NCBI GenBank assembly: GCA_002842205.1 | Contig: PHCI01000001.1 | Location: 334,617 to 398,616 of the forward strand | Length of the DNA stretch: 64,000 nt | Reading direction: 5' to 3' | Source: Betaproteobacteria bacterium HGW-Betaproteobacteria-3 | GTDB lineage: Bacteria > Pseudomonadota > Gammaproteobacteria > Burkholderiales > Burkholderiaceae_C | Part shown: positions 20,919 through 27,128 of the stretch, one piece after another | Layout of the letters: each line of letters begins with the position of its first letter | How positions within the stretch are numbered: position 1 is the stretch's first letter | The notes under the pieces: model-generated | Databases searched by the model: none | What the model saw: the letters and a program-made list of their open reading frames with translations, nothing else | Told to the model about the DNA's origin: nothing | Program-made: the position numbers and the translations under genes

Positions 20919-21128
20919 AAATACCCCCAAAAAGTTGCCCGTTCAGTCCCCATCCCGTACGAAAAAGGCGCGCCCCTGATGCGCCCCCCGTACAGCCCTC
21001 GTCTTGCAATACTTTCGCGAGCGTTGCGCCCTGTTTTCTGGGGCGTTCTGGCTCTCCGTTCGTGTGGCCCTCACCCCCTCAACCGGCTGGCCACGTCGAA
21101 ATGGTTAAATCCATATAAGTTTTGTGTG

Positions 21129-21157
21129 AATGTATTTCGGCCCTCAAATAGAGTCAA
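21129..21157 (-). promoter_or_regulatory. Sigma70-like promoter for the multicopper oxidase cluster
   Basis: On the minus strand TTGACT (21157-21152) and TACATT (21134-21129) are 17 bp apart, in a local AT-rich patch. Transcription would start about 200 nt before the oxidase ATG, leaving a long leader in which no obvious structured element was seen. Confidence 0.5.
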
Positions 21158-21570
21158 ACACTTTTTGAGTTCCGTCAAGAAATCACAAAAACGTGGTGCT
21201 ACCCCAACGCCATCGAACTTGAAAACCCCGCCCCTCGACAGCATGGACGATGCGGTGCCGTGGGCGTCGATGCCGCTGCCGCCGCGGCAGGGTTCAAGGT
21301 CTGGGTGGGGTGGAGGCGGGTCAAAAACCCCTTTGAAAATAAGGACTGAACGGTTCCGAACCGGGGCCGGCCGCCGGTCTTTTTCAGACTCGGGTGCTGA
21401 ACGCCACGGCGATCCTGGGGGGCGCGTTCATTGGCGGTTTTTGCGGACGATGCGCGGGCATGCGGCCCACGTCATGTTCAATTTCAGACGGCATCAGTTC
21501 ACACTAATTGCGGGCCTTGATGGATCTCTGAAAAATGAAGCTTTGACCCATGCCAAGCCATTTTTCCGTG

Positions 21571-21608
21571 AAAAAAGCCGCATTTCAGGCCAGAAATGCG
21601 GCTTTTTT
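21571..21608. terminator. Bidirectional hairpin terminator
   Basis: Perfect 16-bp inverted repeat: AAAAAAGCCGCATTTC against GAAATGCGGCTTTTTT with a 6-nt loop, giving T6 on either strand. Read leftward it ends the IS630-type HTH gene 77 nt after its stop and insulates the oxidase promoter. Confidence 0.92.
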
Positions 21609-21684
21609 GGGCCACCTGCGTCGGTGGCCAAAAGCGTCTTGCCAGCATCGCCCGCCGGGCGGCTGGGCGACCATCGGCCAAGGT

Positions 21685-22224
21685 TCAGGGAATGGGCGGC
21701 GCGTCCACCACGACGCCAACGGCGGGGGGCTCCGCGCGGGGGGCCACCCGGCGGCGCTGCACCCCGGTGTTGGCCGCCGCAGCGGCCGACGGCCTGGCGG
21801 TGGCTTTGACGGTTTTTTGCGGCTTGAAGCCCCAGCGGGCCAGGTATTTGCCCACTGAACGCACGTGCAGCGCCACGCCACACTCGCGCTCGATCAACTG
21901 CTGCACCGCCGGGCGGCTCCACAGTGCGAAATCGAGCTTGACTTGCCGGGGGCGCTGGTGGGTGATGGTCTGGTGGATCAGCGCCTCCTGCTCGGGCGTC
22001 AGGGCGCGGTCCTCACCCGCGCGCCGGCCACGCGTGCGCGGCGCCAGTCCGTCCAGGCCAGAGGATTCAAACAGGGCAATGATCTTGCCAACGGCGGTGT
22101 AGCTCAGACCCACGTCTTCGGCAATCTGGGCCCGGGTGCGCCCCCGCTTGAAGGCCCGAACCACCTGGCGGCGACGCTCGTGCTGCTCTGCAGGGCTCAG
22201 TTTTCGGGCGTCTTCTTTGTCCAT
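21685..22224 (-). CDS. IS630-type helix-turn-helix protein without DDE domain
   Basis: 179 aa from ATG 22224 (MDKEDARKLSPAEQ). Residues 15-125 match the bipartite HTH of IS630-family transposases: RTRAQIAEDVGLSYTAVGKI, the linker GLDGLAPRTRGR, and VALHVRSVGKYLARWGFKPQK. After KPQKT the expected DDE nuclease is absent and is replaced by a 40-residue Ala/Pro/Arg-rich tail. It has its own terminator. It could be a truncated transposase or a domesticated DNA-binding protein; I cannot decide. No IS630 inverted ends were found. Confidence 0.6.
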   Translation of the reverse strand: MDKEDARKLSPAEQHERRRQVVRAFKRGRTRAQIAEDVGLSYTAVGKIIALFESSGLDGLAPRTRGRRAGEDRALTPEQEALIHQTITHQRPRQVKLDFALWSRPAVQQLIERECGVALHVRSVGKYLARWGFKPQKTVKATARPSAAAAANTGVQRRRVAPRAEPPAVGVVVDAPPIP

Positions 22225-22425
22225 CGGCTGTGAGACGTCGTTTGTCACAAAAGGTTCATTCAGTTTGCGGGCCGTGCCGTTGGCCGGGCAATTGCCCTTG
22301 CATCCCACAAGCCAGCGTCGCATCCGGTGCCGATCCCGCGGCCTGCCTTGCTGCAGTGAAGGGGCTGGAAAAGACGCTTTATTGGCAGAATTAAATGCAA
22401 TTAAGCGCAATAAATCGCTTTCGAC

Positions 22426-22641
22426 CTATTTGGCCGTCTTGGCGGCGTCGGACTGGCGGCGGTAGTCCTCGTAAGACGTCTGCGTGCTCGCCGCGCAGCG
22501 GTTGCGCTCCTGCGTGTCAATGATCTTGTTGCATTCGCTGCGCTGCCAGGCTTGGCCGGTGCCATAAAGCTGCTGCATCGAACAACCCGCCAGGGCCGAC
22601 GCCAGGGCCGTGGTGGTGATGAGGGCGCGTAAAACCTGCAT
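22426..22641 (-). CDS. Small lipoprotein
   Basis: 71 aa with a lipoprotein signal: MQVLRALITTTALASALAGC, lipobox LAGC with Cys20. The mature part (51 aa) is polar with two further Cys (38 and 49) that could form a disulfide: SECNKIID and NRCAAST. Function unknown. Upstream of the HTH gene on the same strand, with a gap of about 200 bp. Confidence 0.75.
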   Translation of the reverse strand: MQVLRALITTTALASALAGCSMQQLYGTGQAWQRSECNKIIDTQERNRCAASTQTSYEDYRRQSDAAKTAK

Positions 22642-22950
22642 GGTGATCTCCGGGGGTGAAGGTGATCCACTTGCTTGAAGGGGGTTGAAGGGGGGCTATG
22701 ACCCTGATTTTCACCCAAGCGCCAGGCGCCGGGAGAGGGAAGCGGCTGCACACACCCGGCGCATGTCGTGGCGAATCGGCGTCGGGGCGTTGGGCCTGCA
22801 TGGCCAAAGTGTGCCGCAATTCAAGCCGTGAATCCGTCAACGCTGTGAACAGGACAGCCCGGCGGTGAGCAAGCCCGACGAACCCCTTGTGGCACCGAAT
22901 GCGGTGAATACCACGGGAACGGAATGGGGCCTCACCGAGCGGTTCGTATC
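22642..22950. other. Non-coding stretch between small lipoprotein and integron end
   Basis: About 300 bp with no supported gene. Minus-strand frames through it start inside the degenerate attC site (beginning MPLRGVCC) and are low complexity; the same start occurs at the intact attC, showing that these are by-products of the recombination-site sequence. Confidence 0.5.
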
Positions 22951-23019
22951 TGGGGCCGCAGCATACGCCGCGCAGCGGCATCCTGCTGCGGCGTGTCCGC
23001 GACGGTCAACCTGTTAGCC
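22951..23019 (-). other. Degenerate terminal attC-like site
   Basis: On the minus strand it begins with GGCTAAC (23019-23013), then shares GCGGACACGCCGCAGCAGG-like and GCGGCGTATG blocks with the intact attC at 23515-23601, but the 3' arm diverges and no GTTRRRY box ends it. The last nine codons of the DUF2442 gene and this site overlap. Likely the decayed last attC of the array. Confidence 0.55.
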
Positions 23020-23269
23020 CGCAGCCTGAAACCAGCGGAAATGTGGATGGGTTTCGTATGGACTGCACCGATAAATCGACGTCCAACATCGGCCAATAGA
23101 GATGGTCGGGGGTTGGCCACTGAACTTCTGAAATCTGTTCGATCGTCCCCTTTCGAAACCATGGGAATTGATCGAACGGCACGAGCAATTCCTCGTCGGC
23201 AAGCAGAAGCCAAAAACCGTGCTTCGAAACATGGGTAACTTCAGCCGCCAAAGTGGTGGTTCCAAGCAT
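23006..23269 (-). CDS. DUF2442 domain protein (cassette gene)
   Basis: 87 aa. THVSKHGFWLLLADEELLVPF, FPWFRKGTIEQI and PTPDHLYWPMLDVDL are characteristic of DUF2442, a small family frequently paired with DUF4160 and common in integron cassettes. Its start lies inside the 3' end of the DUF4160 pseudogene (29-bp overlap), the normal two-gene arrangement. The last residues (GCGLTG) are read from the attC box, so the native C-terminus may end near FPLVSG. Function unknown; antitoxin-like roles have been suggested for such pairs but are not established here. Confidence 0.8.
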   Translation of the reverse strand: MLGTTTLAAEVTHVSKHGFWLLLADEELLVPFDQFPWFRKGTIEQISEVQWPTPDHLYWPMLDVDLSVQSIRNPSTFPLVSGCGLTG

Positions 23270-23480
23270 CTTGGATCTCCTTCAAGTGTGCATCCACAAC
23301 TGTTTGCGCTTGTCAAAGTTGCGTAACAGAAAGGCCAGTATGGTTGGCTAAAACCACCTGTGGTGTAAGCCAGAACTTCGCTTCGCCGTCAGTGTGCGCA
23401 ACGTGCACATGAATGCGTGTCTCTTCCCGAGAAAAAAAGAAGAGGCGAAATTGACCGTCACGAACAATGGTAGGTGCCAT
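23241..23480 (-). pseudogene. DUF4160 gene broken by an in-frame stop
   Basis: Read on the minus strand from ATG 23480: MAPTIVRDGQFRLFFFSREE, then IHVHVAHTDGEAKFWLTP, then LSVTQL, a TGA stop at 23315-23313, then in the same frame QAQTVVDAHLKEIQDAWNHHFGG and a TGA at 23243-23241. This is a full-length DUF4160 (79 codons) interrupted once, probably CGA to TGA. It overlaps DUF2442 at its 3' end. Either it is a recent pseudogene, or the 55-residue N-terminal part alone is made. The cassette promoter side is the attC at 23515. Confidence 0.75.
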
Positions 23481-23514
23481 GCCGGTACTGTAATCAACTT
23501 ATCTTCCAGCAGGC

Positions 23515-23601
23515 AGCTAACGTCTTTGGCCACTGGCGCGCAACATACGCCGCGAAGCGGCAACCTGATGTCGTGTGTCCGCGTGGGCCGATCAGTTAAA
23601 C
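23515..23601 (-). other. Integron attC recombination site (87 bp)
   Basis: On the minus strand the site opens with GTTTAAC (perfect RYYYAAC) and closes with GTTAGCT (one mismatch to GTTRRRY). The two arms are imperfectly complementary: ATCGGCCCACGCGG against the GGCGCGC...GGCCAAAG side, with a GCCGC/GCGGC tip. Length is inside the known attC range. It lies 19 bp after the stop of the zinc-ribbon gene and before DUF4160, where a cassette boundary is expected. Confidence 0.78.
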
Positions 23602-23620
23602 AGTATTCGAGTTGTATCGT

Positions 23621-23977
23621 TCATGACCAGAAAATTCCTAGCATCGCCAGGGCGTTAACGATCAAGCCACCTTGACGCGAAGATTTTGCACTGTCACCTG
23701 AGATTGGCCAGAGTGTCGCCCGCTTCCAAGCCCATATGTTATGGCCTAAAGCCACCGGGACCCCGAGCCAACCCAAGAGCGGGACATCGTTCACTGCACC
23801 AATTAGAAAAAACAGGCCGACGATGAAAAATGGCGCAACAAAAATACCTGAGCTGGTACTTGCGATCACATGCGATAAACGCCCGCAACGGCTACATATC
23901 GCCGGGTGCTCGCGACTTGACCACCTCTTCGCAAAGGAAGTCACCCCCATCTCCATGCAATGCGGACACGGTGTCAT
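23621..23977 (-). CDS. Zinc-ribbon membrane protein (cassette gene)
   Basis: 118 aa from ATG 23977. CPHC at residues 4-7 and CSRC at 28-31 form a zinc-ribbon-like knuckle pair, followed by one or two membrane segments (IFVAPFFIVGLFFLIGAV and LLGWLGVPVALGHNIW) and a short hydrophobic C-terminus. The start codon is only 3 nt from the attC R' heptamer GTTAAGC (23987-23981), and attC follows the stop, so this is a complete cassette of about 465 bp. Function unknown. Confidence 0.72.
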   Translation of the reverse strand: MTPCPHCMEMGVTSFAKRWSSREHPAICSRCGRLSHVIASTSSGIFVAPFFIVGLFFLIGAVNDVPLLGWLGVPVALGHNIWAWKRATLWPISGDSAKSSRQGGLIVNALAMLGIFWS

Positions 23978-23980
23978 ACG

Positions 23981-24095
23981 GCTTAACGAATGAAAGGGAC
24001 TTCCCCGTCCCAAGCGAGCCGCACCCCGTCAGGGTTGCGGTTGACGGCAACGGAGTGCCAAGATGGAGAGGTCAAACTTTTCATCAACTCACTTG
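23981..24095. repeat. 115-bp direct repeat, copy 1 (attC R' fused to IS110-type left end)
   Basis: Nearly identical to 24743-24857. The left edge on the minus strand is the attC R' heptamer GTTAAGC. The right edge ends at CAACTCACTTG, and the stop codon of the HEPN-motif gene follows directly. In copy 2 the same right edge leads into an IS110 transposase start, so the right half is probably IS110 upstream non-coding DNA. The left attC arm (R'') is missing. Confidence 0.75.
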
Positions 24096-24728
24096 TCATT
24101 TGCTTTGTCGCTCTGCGGCGTAGCGCAACACGTCTCTTGTCGCATAGATAGCACTACGAGCTTCATCATCAGTGGGAATTACCAAGTTCCCGTGAATCGC
24201 CATGTTTCGGTGAATCGCAATTGTCTCCATCTTCTCCTTCAAGCCAGTAGGAACGGCGTGATCTTGGCGCCTCAATTCGTTGATGATCGCGTTAAGACCC
24301 GGCTTCGACGGGTCTTGAGATGGATGAATCCCCTTTATCTGCTGATACTCTCCACCAAGAACTGTCTCGATGGTGCGCCCACACAAAGCGATTGCTGCTA
24401 GAAAGCATGAGATCTCGTAACAACTGACGGCCTCTTGAAAGGATAGATTGACAAGCCTCGTTATGTCCTCCGGCAGTGTGCCATCCGGCAAACGATAGGC
24501 CATGATTTCATTCGCCTCCTTGCTGCGCGCGCCGGGTGAGATATTCCATACGTCACCTTTCAGCTTCCGGTCAACTTGAAGTCGGAAACGGGGATTCTCG
24601 GCGGGAAAATTGACCGCGGCGACGACCAACGGATCGGTCGCCTTGGATGCAAGTTTGCCATCCAAGATCGCCTTTGCCCCAGCGTAACAATCTTCGCTGA
24701 GTGTAAAAGTATAGGTGTGTGGATTCAT
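24096..24728 (-). CDS. HEPN-motif/DUF4145-like protein (cassette gene)
   Basis: 210 aa from ATG 24728. The C-terminal half is helical and resembles DUF4145/HEPN-type domains: FLAAIALCGRTIETVLGGEY, then ELRRQDHAVPTGLKEKMETI, and RNMAIHGN with Arg174 and His179 in the RxxxxH spacing of HEPN ribonucleases. The N-terminal half is unrecognised. It starts 14 bp after an attC R' heptamer (GTTAGCC, 24749-24743). A toxin or defence RNase role is inferred from the motif alone; many DUF4145 proteins are uncharacterised. Confidence 0.65.
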   Translation of the reverse strand: MNPHTYTFTLSEDCYAGAKAILDGKLASKATDPLVVAAVNFPAENPRFRLQVDRKLKGDVWNISPGARSKEANEIMAYRLPDGTLPEDITRLVNLSFQEAVSCYEISCFLAAIALCGRTIETVLGGEYQQIKGIHPSQDPSKPGLNAIINELRRQDHAVPTGLKEKMETIAIHRNMAIHGNLVIPTDDEARSAIYATRDVLRYAAERQSK

Positions 24729-24742
24729 GGGCGCGAGTGTAG

Positions 24743-24857
24743 GGCTAACGAATGAAAGGGCCTTCCCCGTCCCACGCGAGCCACACCCCGTCAGGGTTGC
24801 GGTTGACGGCAACTGAGTGCCAAGATGGAGAGGTCGAACTTCTCATCAACTCACTTG
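24743..24857. repeat. 115-bp direct repeat, copy 2 (attC R' fused to IS110 left end)
   Basis: Same unit as 23981-24095. The left edge is attC R' GTTAGCC (minus strand); the right edge runs into GATAGGGGAAATC and the ATG of an IS110 transposase fragment. It probably includes the IS110 non-coding end, which in this family encodes the guide (bridge) RNA region in some groups. Confidence 0.75.
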
Positions 24858-24869
24858 ATAGGGGAAATC

Positions 24870-25012
24870 ATGGCCATCGTAACCGTTGGAATTGACCTCG
24901 CCAAGAACGTCTTTGCCGTGCATGGTGTGGATGAAACAGGCAAGGCTGTATTGGTGCGTCCCGAAGTGCCACGCGCCAAGCTCATTGAACTCATCGCCAA
25001 TCTGCCGGCGTG
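24870..25012 (+). pseudogene. IS110-family transposase, N-terminal fragment
   Basis: MAIVTVGIDLAKNVFAVHGV and the following DETGKAVLVRP...LIELIANLPAC are the start of the IS110 DEDD RuvC-like domain, with the first catalytic Asp in GIDLAK. About 48 codons remain of roughly 340. The frame then runs into unrelated DNA that is an IS3-type orfA start in the opposite direction. Inactive. Confidence 0.8.
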
Positions 25013-25014
25013 CC

Positions 25015-25102
25015 TGTCCTCGCGCAAGGCCGCCAGGGCCACCTGCGCCTTGAAAGTCGGCGTGTGCGTGCGGCGGGTGCGCCGCGCTGATTTCTTGACC
25101 AT
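25015..25102 (-). pseudogene. IS3-family orfA, N-terminal fragment
   Basis: Minus-strand ATG 25102 opens MVKKSARRTRRTHTPTFKAQ and continues VALAALRED, the HTH start of IS3-type orfA. About 29 codons remain before the junction with the IS110 fragment. DNA to about 25216, with a short GGCCACTTCTCTTGAGAGG stretch, is probably the element's outer end. The two transposase starts point at each other, so both elements lost their 3' parts. Confidence 0.7.
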
Positions 25103-25215
25103 CAAAAACTCCTTCTCGCCAGACCAATCCCGGCCCGGCTTCATGCCCGGAGTTTCCACTTATAGCGCCGTTCAGATTTGCGGGGCCACTTCTCTTGAGA
25201 GGGAGTCCATAAAAG

Positions 25216-25222
25216 GTTAGGC
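25216..25222 (-). other. attC R'' heptamer at a broken site
   Basis: On the minus strand GCCTAAC, a perfect RYYYAAC, contains the TAA stop of the lipoprotein gene. The matching R' heptamer GTTAGCC is found 470 bp away at 24749-24743, with the IS3 and IS110 remnants between, as if one attC had been split by the insertions. Confidence 0.6.
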
Positions 25223-25855
25223 CGCTGTTGCGAGAACCTCTATCAAATCGGTTTGAGGTACGGACGCATCTAGCGCTGAACCAGCTTGTGCCTCCTTTAG
25301 CGCACGGAGGAGCATCTGCTCTAGTACTCGCTGAAACGCTACGCCAATTGGCATGGTCTCAACGCCGTCTGGTGTACTCGTGTTGCCAATGGCTGTGAAG
25401 AACTGGTGCTTGATGACGGAGCTTGAGTAGGTCTTTCCGTTAGCGCTGATCACGAGAGTAAGCTCGTACGCGTCCGTGACTGTGGACCCAACCAGCCCAA
25501 AGGTGAGCCCAGTTCCGAAGCCTTTCGCTGCCGCGGCACCGCGGTCGGCTACGTTGTTGACCACTACCTTTACCTGCCCTTCCGCGGCATCGACAGTTGG
25601 GACGATCACACCGGATGCTCTAAGGATTCGCTCTGTGTTGTCTCGTAGCGTCGCGTCGGCGCGAGTTAGCCGTTCGCCGTTGCGTTGAAACTCGGTTACC
25701 AGCGTCAACTTCAACGGCGTAGCCGGTCTTTTAATGCTCTCGTAGGTGTACTTGGTATATGAAGGGTCGAGGAACGACTTTGGCGAGACGCAACCCGCCA
25801 GTAAAGCTGCCACAAGAACGGCGAGGAGGAGGCGCAAGGATGAAAAGGTTGGCAT
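25217..25855 (-). CDS. Lipoprotein, cassette gene
   Basis: 212 aa from ATG 25855. Signal LRLLLAVLVAALLAGC with lipobox LAGC. The mature part has a beta-alpha character, TLVTEFQRNGERLTRADATL, a glycine-rich GAAAAKGFGTGLTFGLVGST segment and EQMLLRALKEAQ. The family is not recognised; similar lipoproteins with a GLTFGLVG-like hydrophobic loop are common in Proteobacteria. Stop is embedded in an attC box. Different reading frames upstream add 11 residues, but the signal peptide fixes this start. Confidence 0.72.
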   Translation of the reverse strand: MPTFSSLRLLLAVLVAALLAGCVSPKSFLDPSYTKYTYESIKRPATPLKLTLVTEFQRNGERLTRADATLRDNTERILRASGVIVPTVDAAEGQVKVVVNNVADRGAAAAKGFGTGLTFGLVGSTVTDAYELTLVISANGKTYSSSVIKHQFFTAIGNTSTPDGVETMPIGVAFQRVLEQMLLRALKEAQAGSALDASVPQTDLIEVLATAA

Positions 25856-26183
25856 AGGATCTCGATTTGGTTGGGAAGAGTTGAACACATTGTTGCCTCT
25901 AGCGGCCTAAGGAATCACTGATCCAGTGGCCGCCAGAGCGACCCATGATCATGATTTTGTTGAAATGGGGCTGTCTGAATTTTTGTGTTCGAGGCGGTGA
26001 GAGACTTGTCCACGGCGGCCGTAGCGACTGGCGCATCCTGCGACGCAGATTCCATGTCGGCACGGGACGCATACGATCCCACAACAGATGCCGGATATAC
26101 GACTGCAGGCGCGTCCCCAACAGCCAATCTATCGGTCAGTTTGTTGCCGTTGTGGGGGAGTCTATATACGCCATGTTAGAGAT
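25856..26183. other. 328-bp stretch between two lipoprotein cassettes
   Basis: No gene could be supported. A minus-strand frame of 80-90 codons ending at 25915 (with LTASNTKIQTAPFQQNHDHG) is open but has only non-ATG starts and no recognised homology; it may be a cassette-gene relic. CTCTAAC at about 26170 on the minus strand, right after the neighbouring stop, is one mismatch from an attC R'' box. No clear R' was found. Confidence 0.4.
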
Positions 26184-26720
26184 TTACTGTGAGACAAGTG
26201 CGATGAACTCTGGGGAGCGAACGATTTTGCCAACCAAATTTTGAACTGCGGGCATGAACGCTTGCGCAGTTTGATTACATGCCGTTTCACCATAGAAGCT
26301 CGAAGTGTAGGCGTAGCTCTCCGAGACGGACATGGATTTGCCGTTTGATGTCTTGACTGTGAGTGCCAGATTCCAATTTCCACTGTTAGACGAAAAATCG
26401 ATTGCGTCCAGGTTGCCTGTAATGGTCACCGGAGCCGACGGCGAGTAGGAGTTTGCCATCTTTAGTTCATCCAGCAATGCTTTTCGAACAAACTCGGCAA
26501 AGGGTTCGCCATCCGGTGTTTTGATCGGGCCAACCCCACGGCACATTATTTCTTTTTGCCCTGGGGTTGTTGCGGAGAAGGCTCCAACGTTGACGGTTTT
26601 ACCATTCAGCGTTCGTAGCGCGATGACATTGTCTGTTGAGATTGAATAGCGACTAGCCGAGTAAGTCGAACAGCCAGAAGCAAGTAGAGCGATGGCAGAA
26701 AGAAAAAGTAGTTTTTTCAT
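26184..26720 (-). CDS. Lipoprotein, first cassette gene next to the intI remnant
   Basis: 178 aa. Lipoprotein signal MKKLLFLSAIALLASGC with Cys17. The mature protein has TLNGKTVNVGAFSATTPGQ, GPIKTPDGEPFAEFVRKALLDEL, VTITGNLDAIDFSSNSGNW and ESYAYTSSFYGETAC, an outer-membrane-lipoprotein style domain that I cannot name. AT-richer than its surroundings, consistent with cassette origin. The position beside intI fits the most recently inserted or first cassette. Confidence 0.75.
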   Translation of the reverse strand: MKKLLFLSAIALLASGCSTYSASRYSISTDNVIALRTLNGKTVNVGAFSATTPGQKEIMCRGVGPIKTPDGEPFAEFVRKALLDELKMANSYSPSAPVTITGNLDAIDFSSNSGNWNLALTVKTSNGKSMSVSESYAYTSSFYGETACNQTAQAFMPAVQNLVGKIVRSPEFIALVSQ

Positions 26721-26897
26721 GTGTACCTCTTAAGTGATGTGAATGAAATTGATGAAGCGCGAACGTAATGTACCCCGCAAAACCTGAGATTAATCTGAAC
26801 GTTGCGGATTAATCTGGTCATCAAAGTCTCCTGACAATGGCTCGCAGCATGGGTTGCAAGGCGATATACCGGACAAATAACCAAGTATAAAAATCCC
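26721..26897. promoter_or_regulatory. Candidate attI / intI promoter region
   Basis: Lies between the intI start and the first cassette gene, where attI is expected. It has two direct GATTAATCTG repeats at 26788-26797 and 26807-26816 (19-bp centre spacing, two helical turns), reminiscent of integrase-binding direct repeats or an operator. No clean GTTRRRY crossover box was found, so the attI assignment rests on position. Confidence 0.4.
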
Positions 26898-27016
26898 ATG
26901 AAACCCGGCACGCCCGCGTTGCCATCGGTCCGACTGCTTGATCCGCTGCGTGAGCGCGTCCGGCATCTGCACTATAGCCTGAGCACCGCGAAGATTTGCC
27001 TGGAATGGGCGCGCTT
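26898..27016 (+). pseudogene. intI: Integron integrase IntI, N-terminal remnant
   Basis: ATG 26898 opens MKPGTPALPSVRLLDPLRER and continues VRHLHYSLSTAKICLEWARF. This matches the SAM-like N-terminal domain start of IntI tyrosine recombinases ([27 protein letters not shown]...YxxWxRxF). About 40 codons remain; the catalytic R-H-R-Y domain is gone. Homology stops about 50 bp before repeat R1 copy c, so the deletion endpoint lies near that repeat. Divergent from the cassettes, as in functional integrons. Confidence 0.78.
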
Positions 27017-27062
27017 CGGTGGCGGTTCGGTCAGCCCGCTGAATGCATGGATAACGACTCAA

Positions 27063-27112
27063 TCAATAGCAAACTATGTCCATCTGACGGGGGCTAGAGC
27101 CCGATTTCACTC
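27063..27112 (+). repeat. Dispersed repeat family R1, copy c
   Basis: AGCAAACTATGTCCATCTGA then a G-rich run and CTAGAGCCCGATTT. Located between the intI remnant and the 3' end of prmC; it marks the right border of the accessory region. Confidence 0.82.
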
Positions 27113-27128
27113 ATAAAACGCCGTTCCA

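Larger units (their letters stand above)
20919..21684. other. 766-bp intergenic region upstream of the multicopper oxidase
   Basis: No convincing gene. It has a sigma70-like promoter for the oxidase cluster near 21129-21157 and a strong bidirectional hairpin at 21571-21608. A lower-GC patch (about 21100-21200) coincides with the promoter. The rest has scattered reading frames without recognisable protein character. Confidence 0.6.
22951..27057 (-). mobile_element. Decayed chromosomal integron (intI remnant plus cassette array)
   Basis: An intI N-terminal remnant reads rightward at 26898, and every cassette-type gene to its left (26184, 25217, 24096, 23621, 23241, 23006) reads leftward, the divergent geometry of integrons. 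One full 87-bp attC (23515-23601) has a perfect RYYYAAC box. R'/R'' core heptamers sit at other gene junctions (23013, 23981, 24743, 25216). Local GC and codon use are clearly lower than in the flanking core genes. IS110 and IS3 remnants break up the array. The integrase is dead, so cassettes can move only if an integrase acts in trans. Confidence 0.82.

Noticed and set aside
22517..22981. Minus-strand frame starting MPLRGVCC (also at 23348-23563)
   Set aside because: Both starts fall in attC-type sequence, so the shared N-terminus reflects the recombination sites; the remainder is low complexity and the first overlaps the small lipoprotein gene in another frame.
26717..26911. 64-codon minus-strand frame covering the attI region
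   Set aside because: No recognisable motif, no clear ribosome-binding site, and it covers the likely intI promoter and attI.
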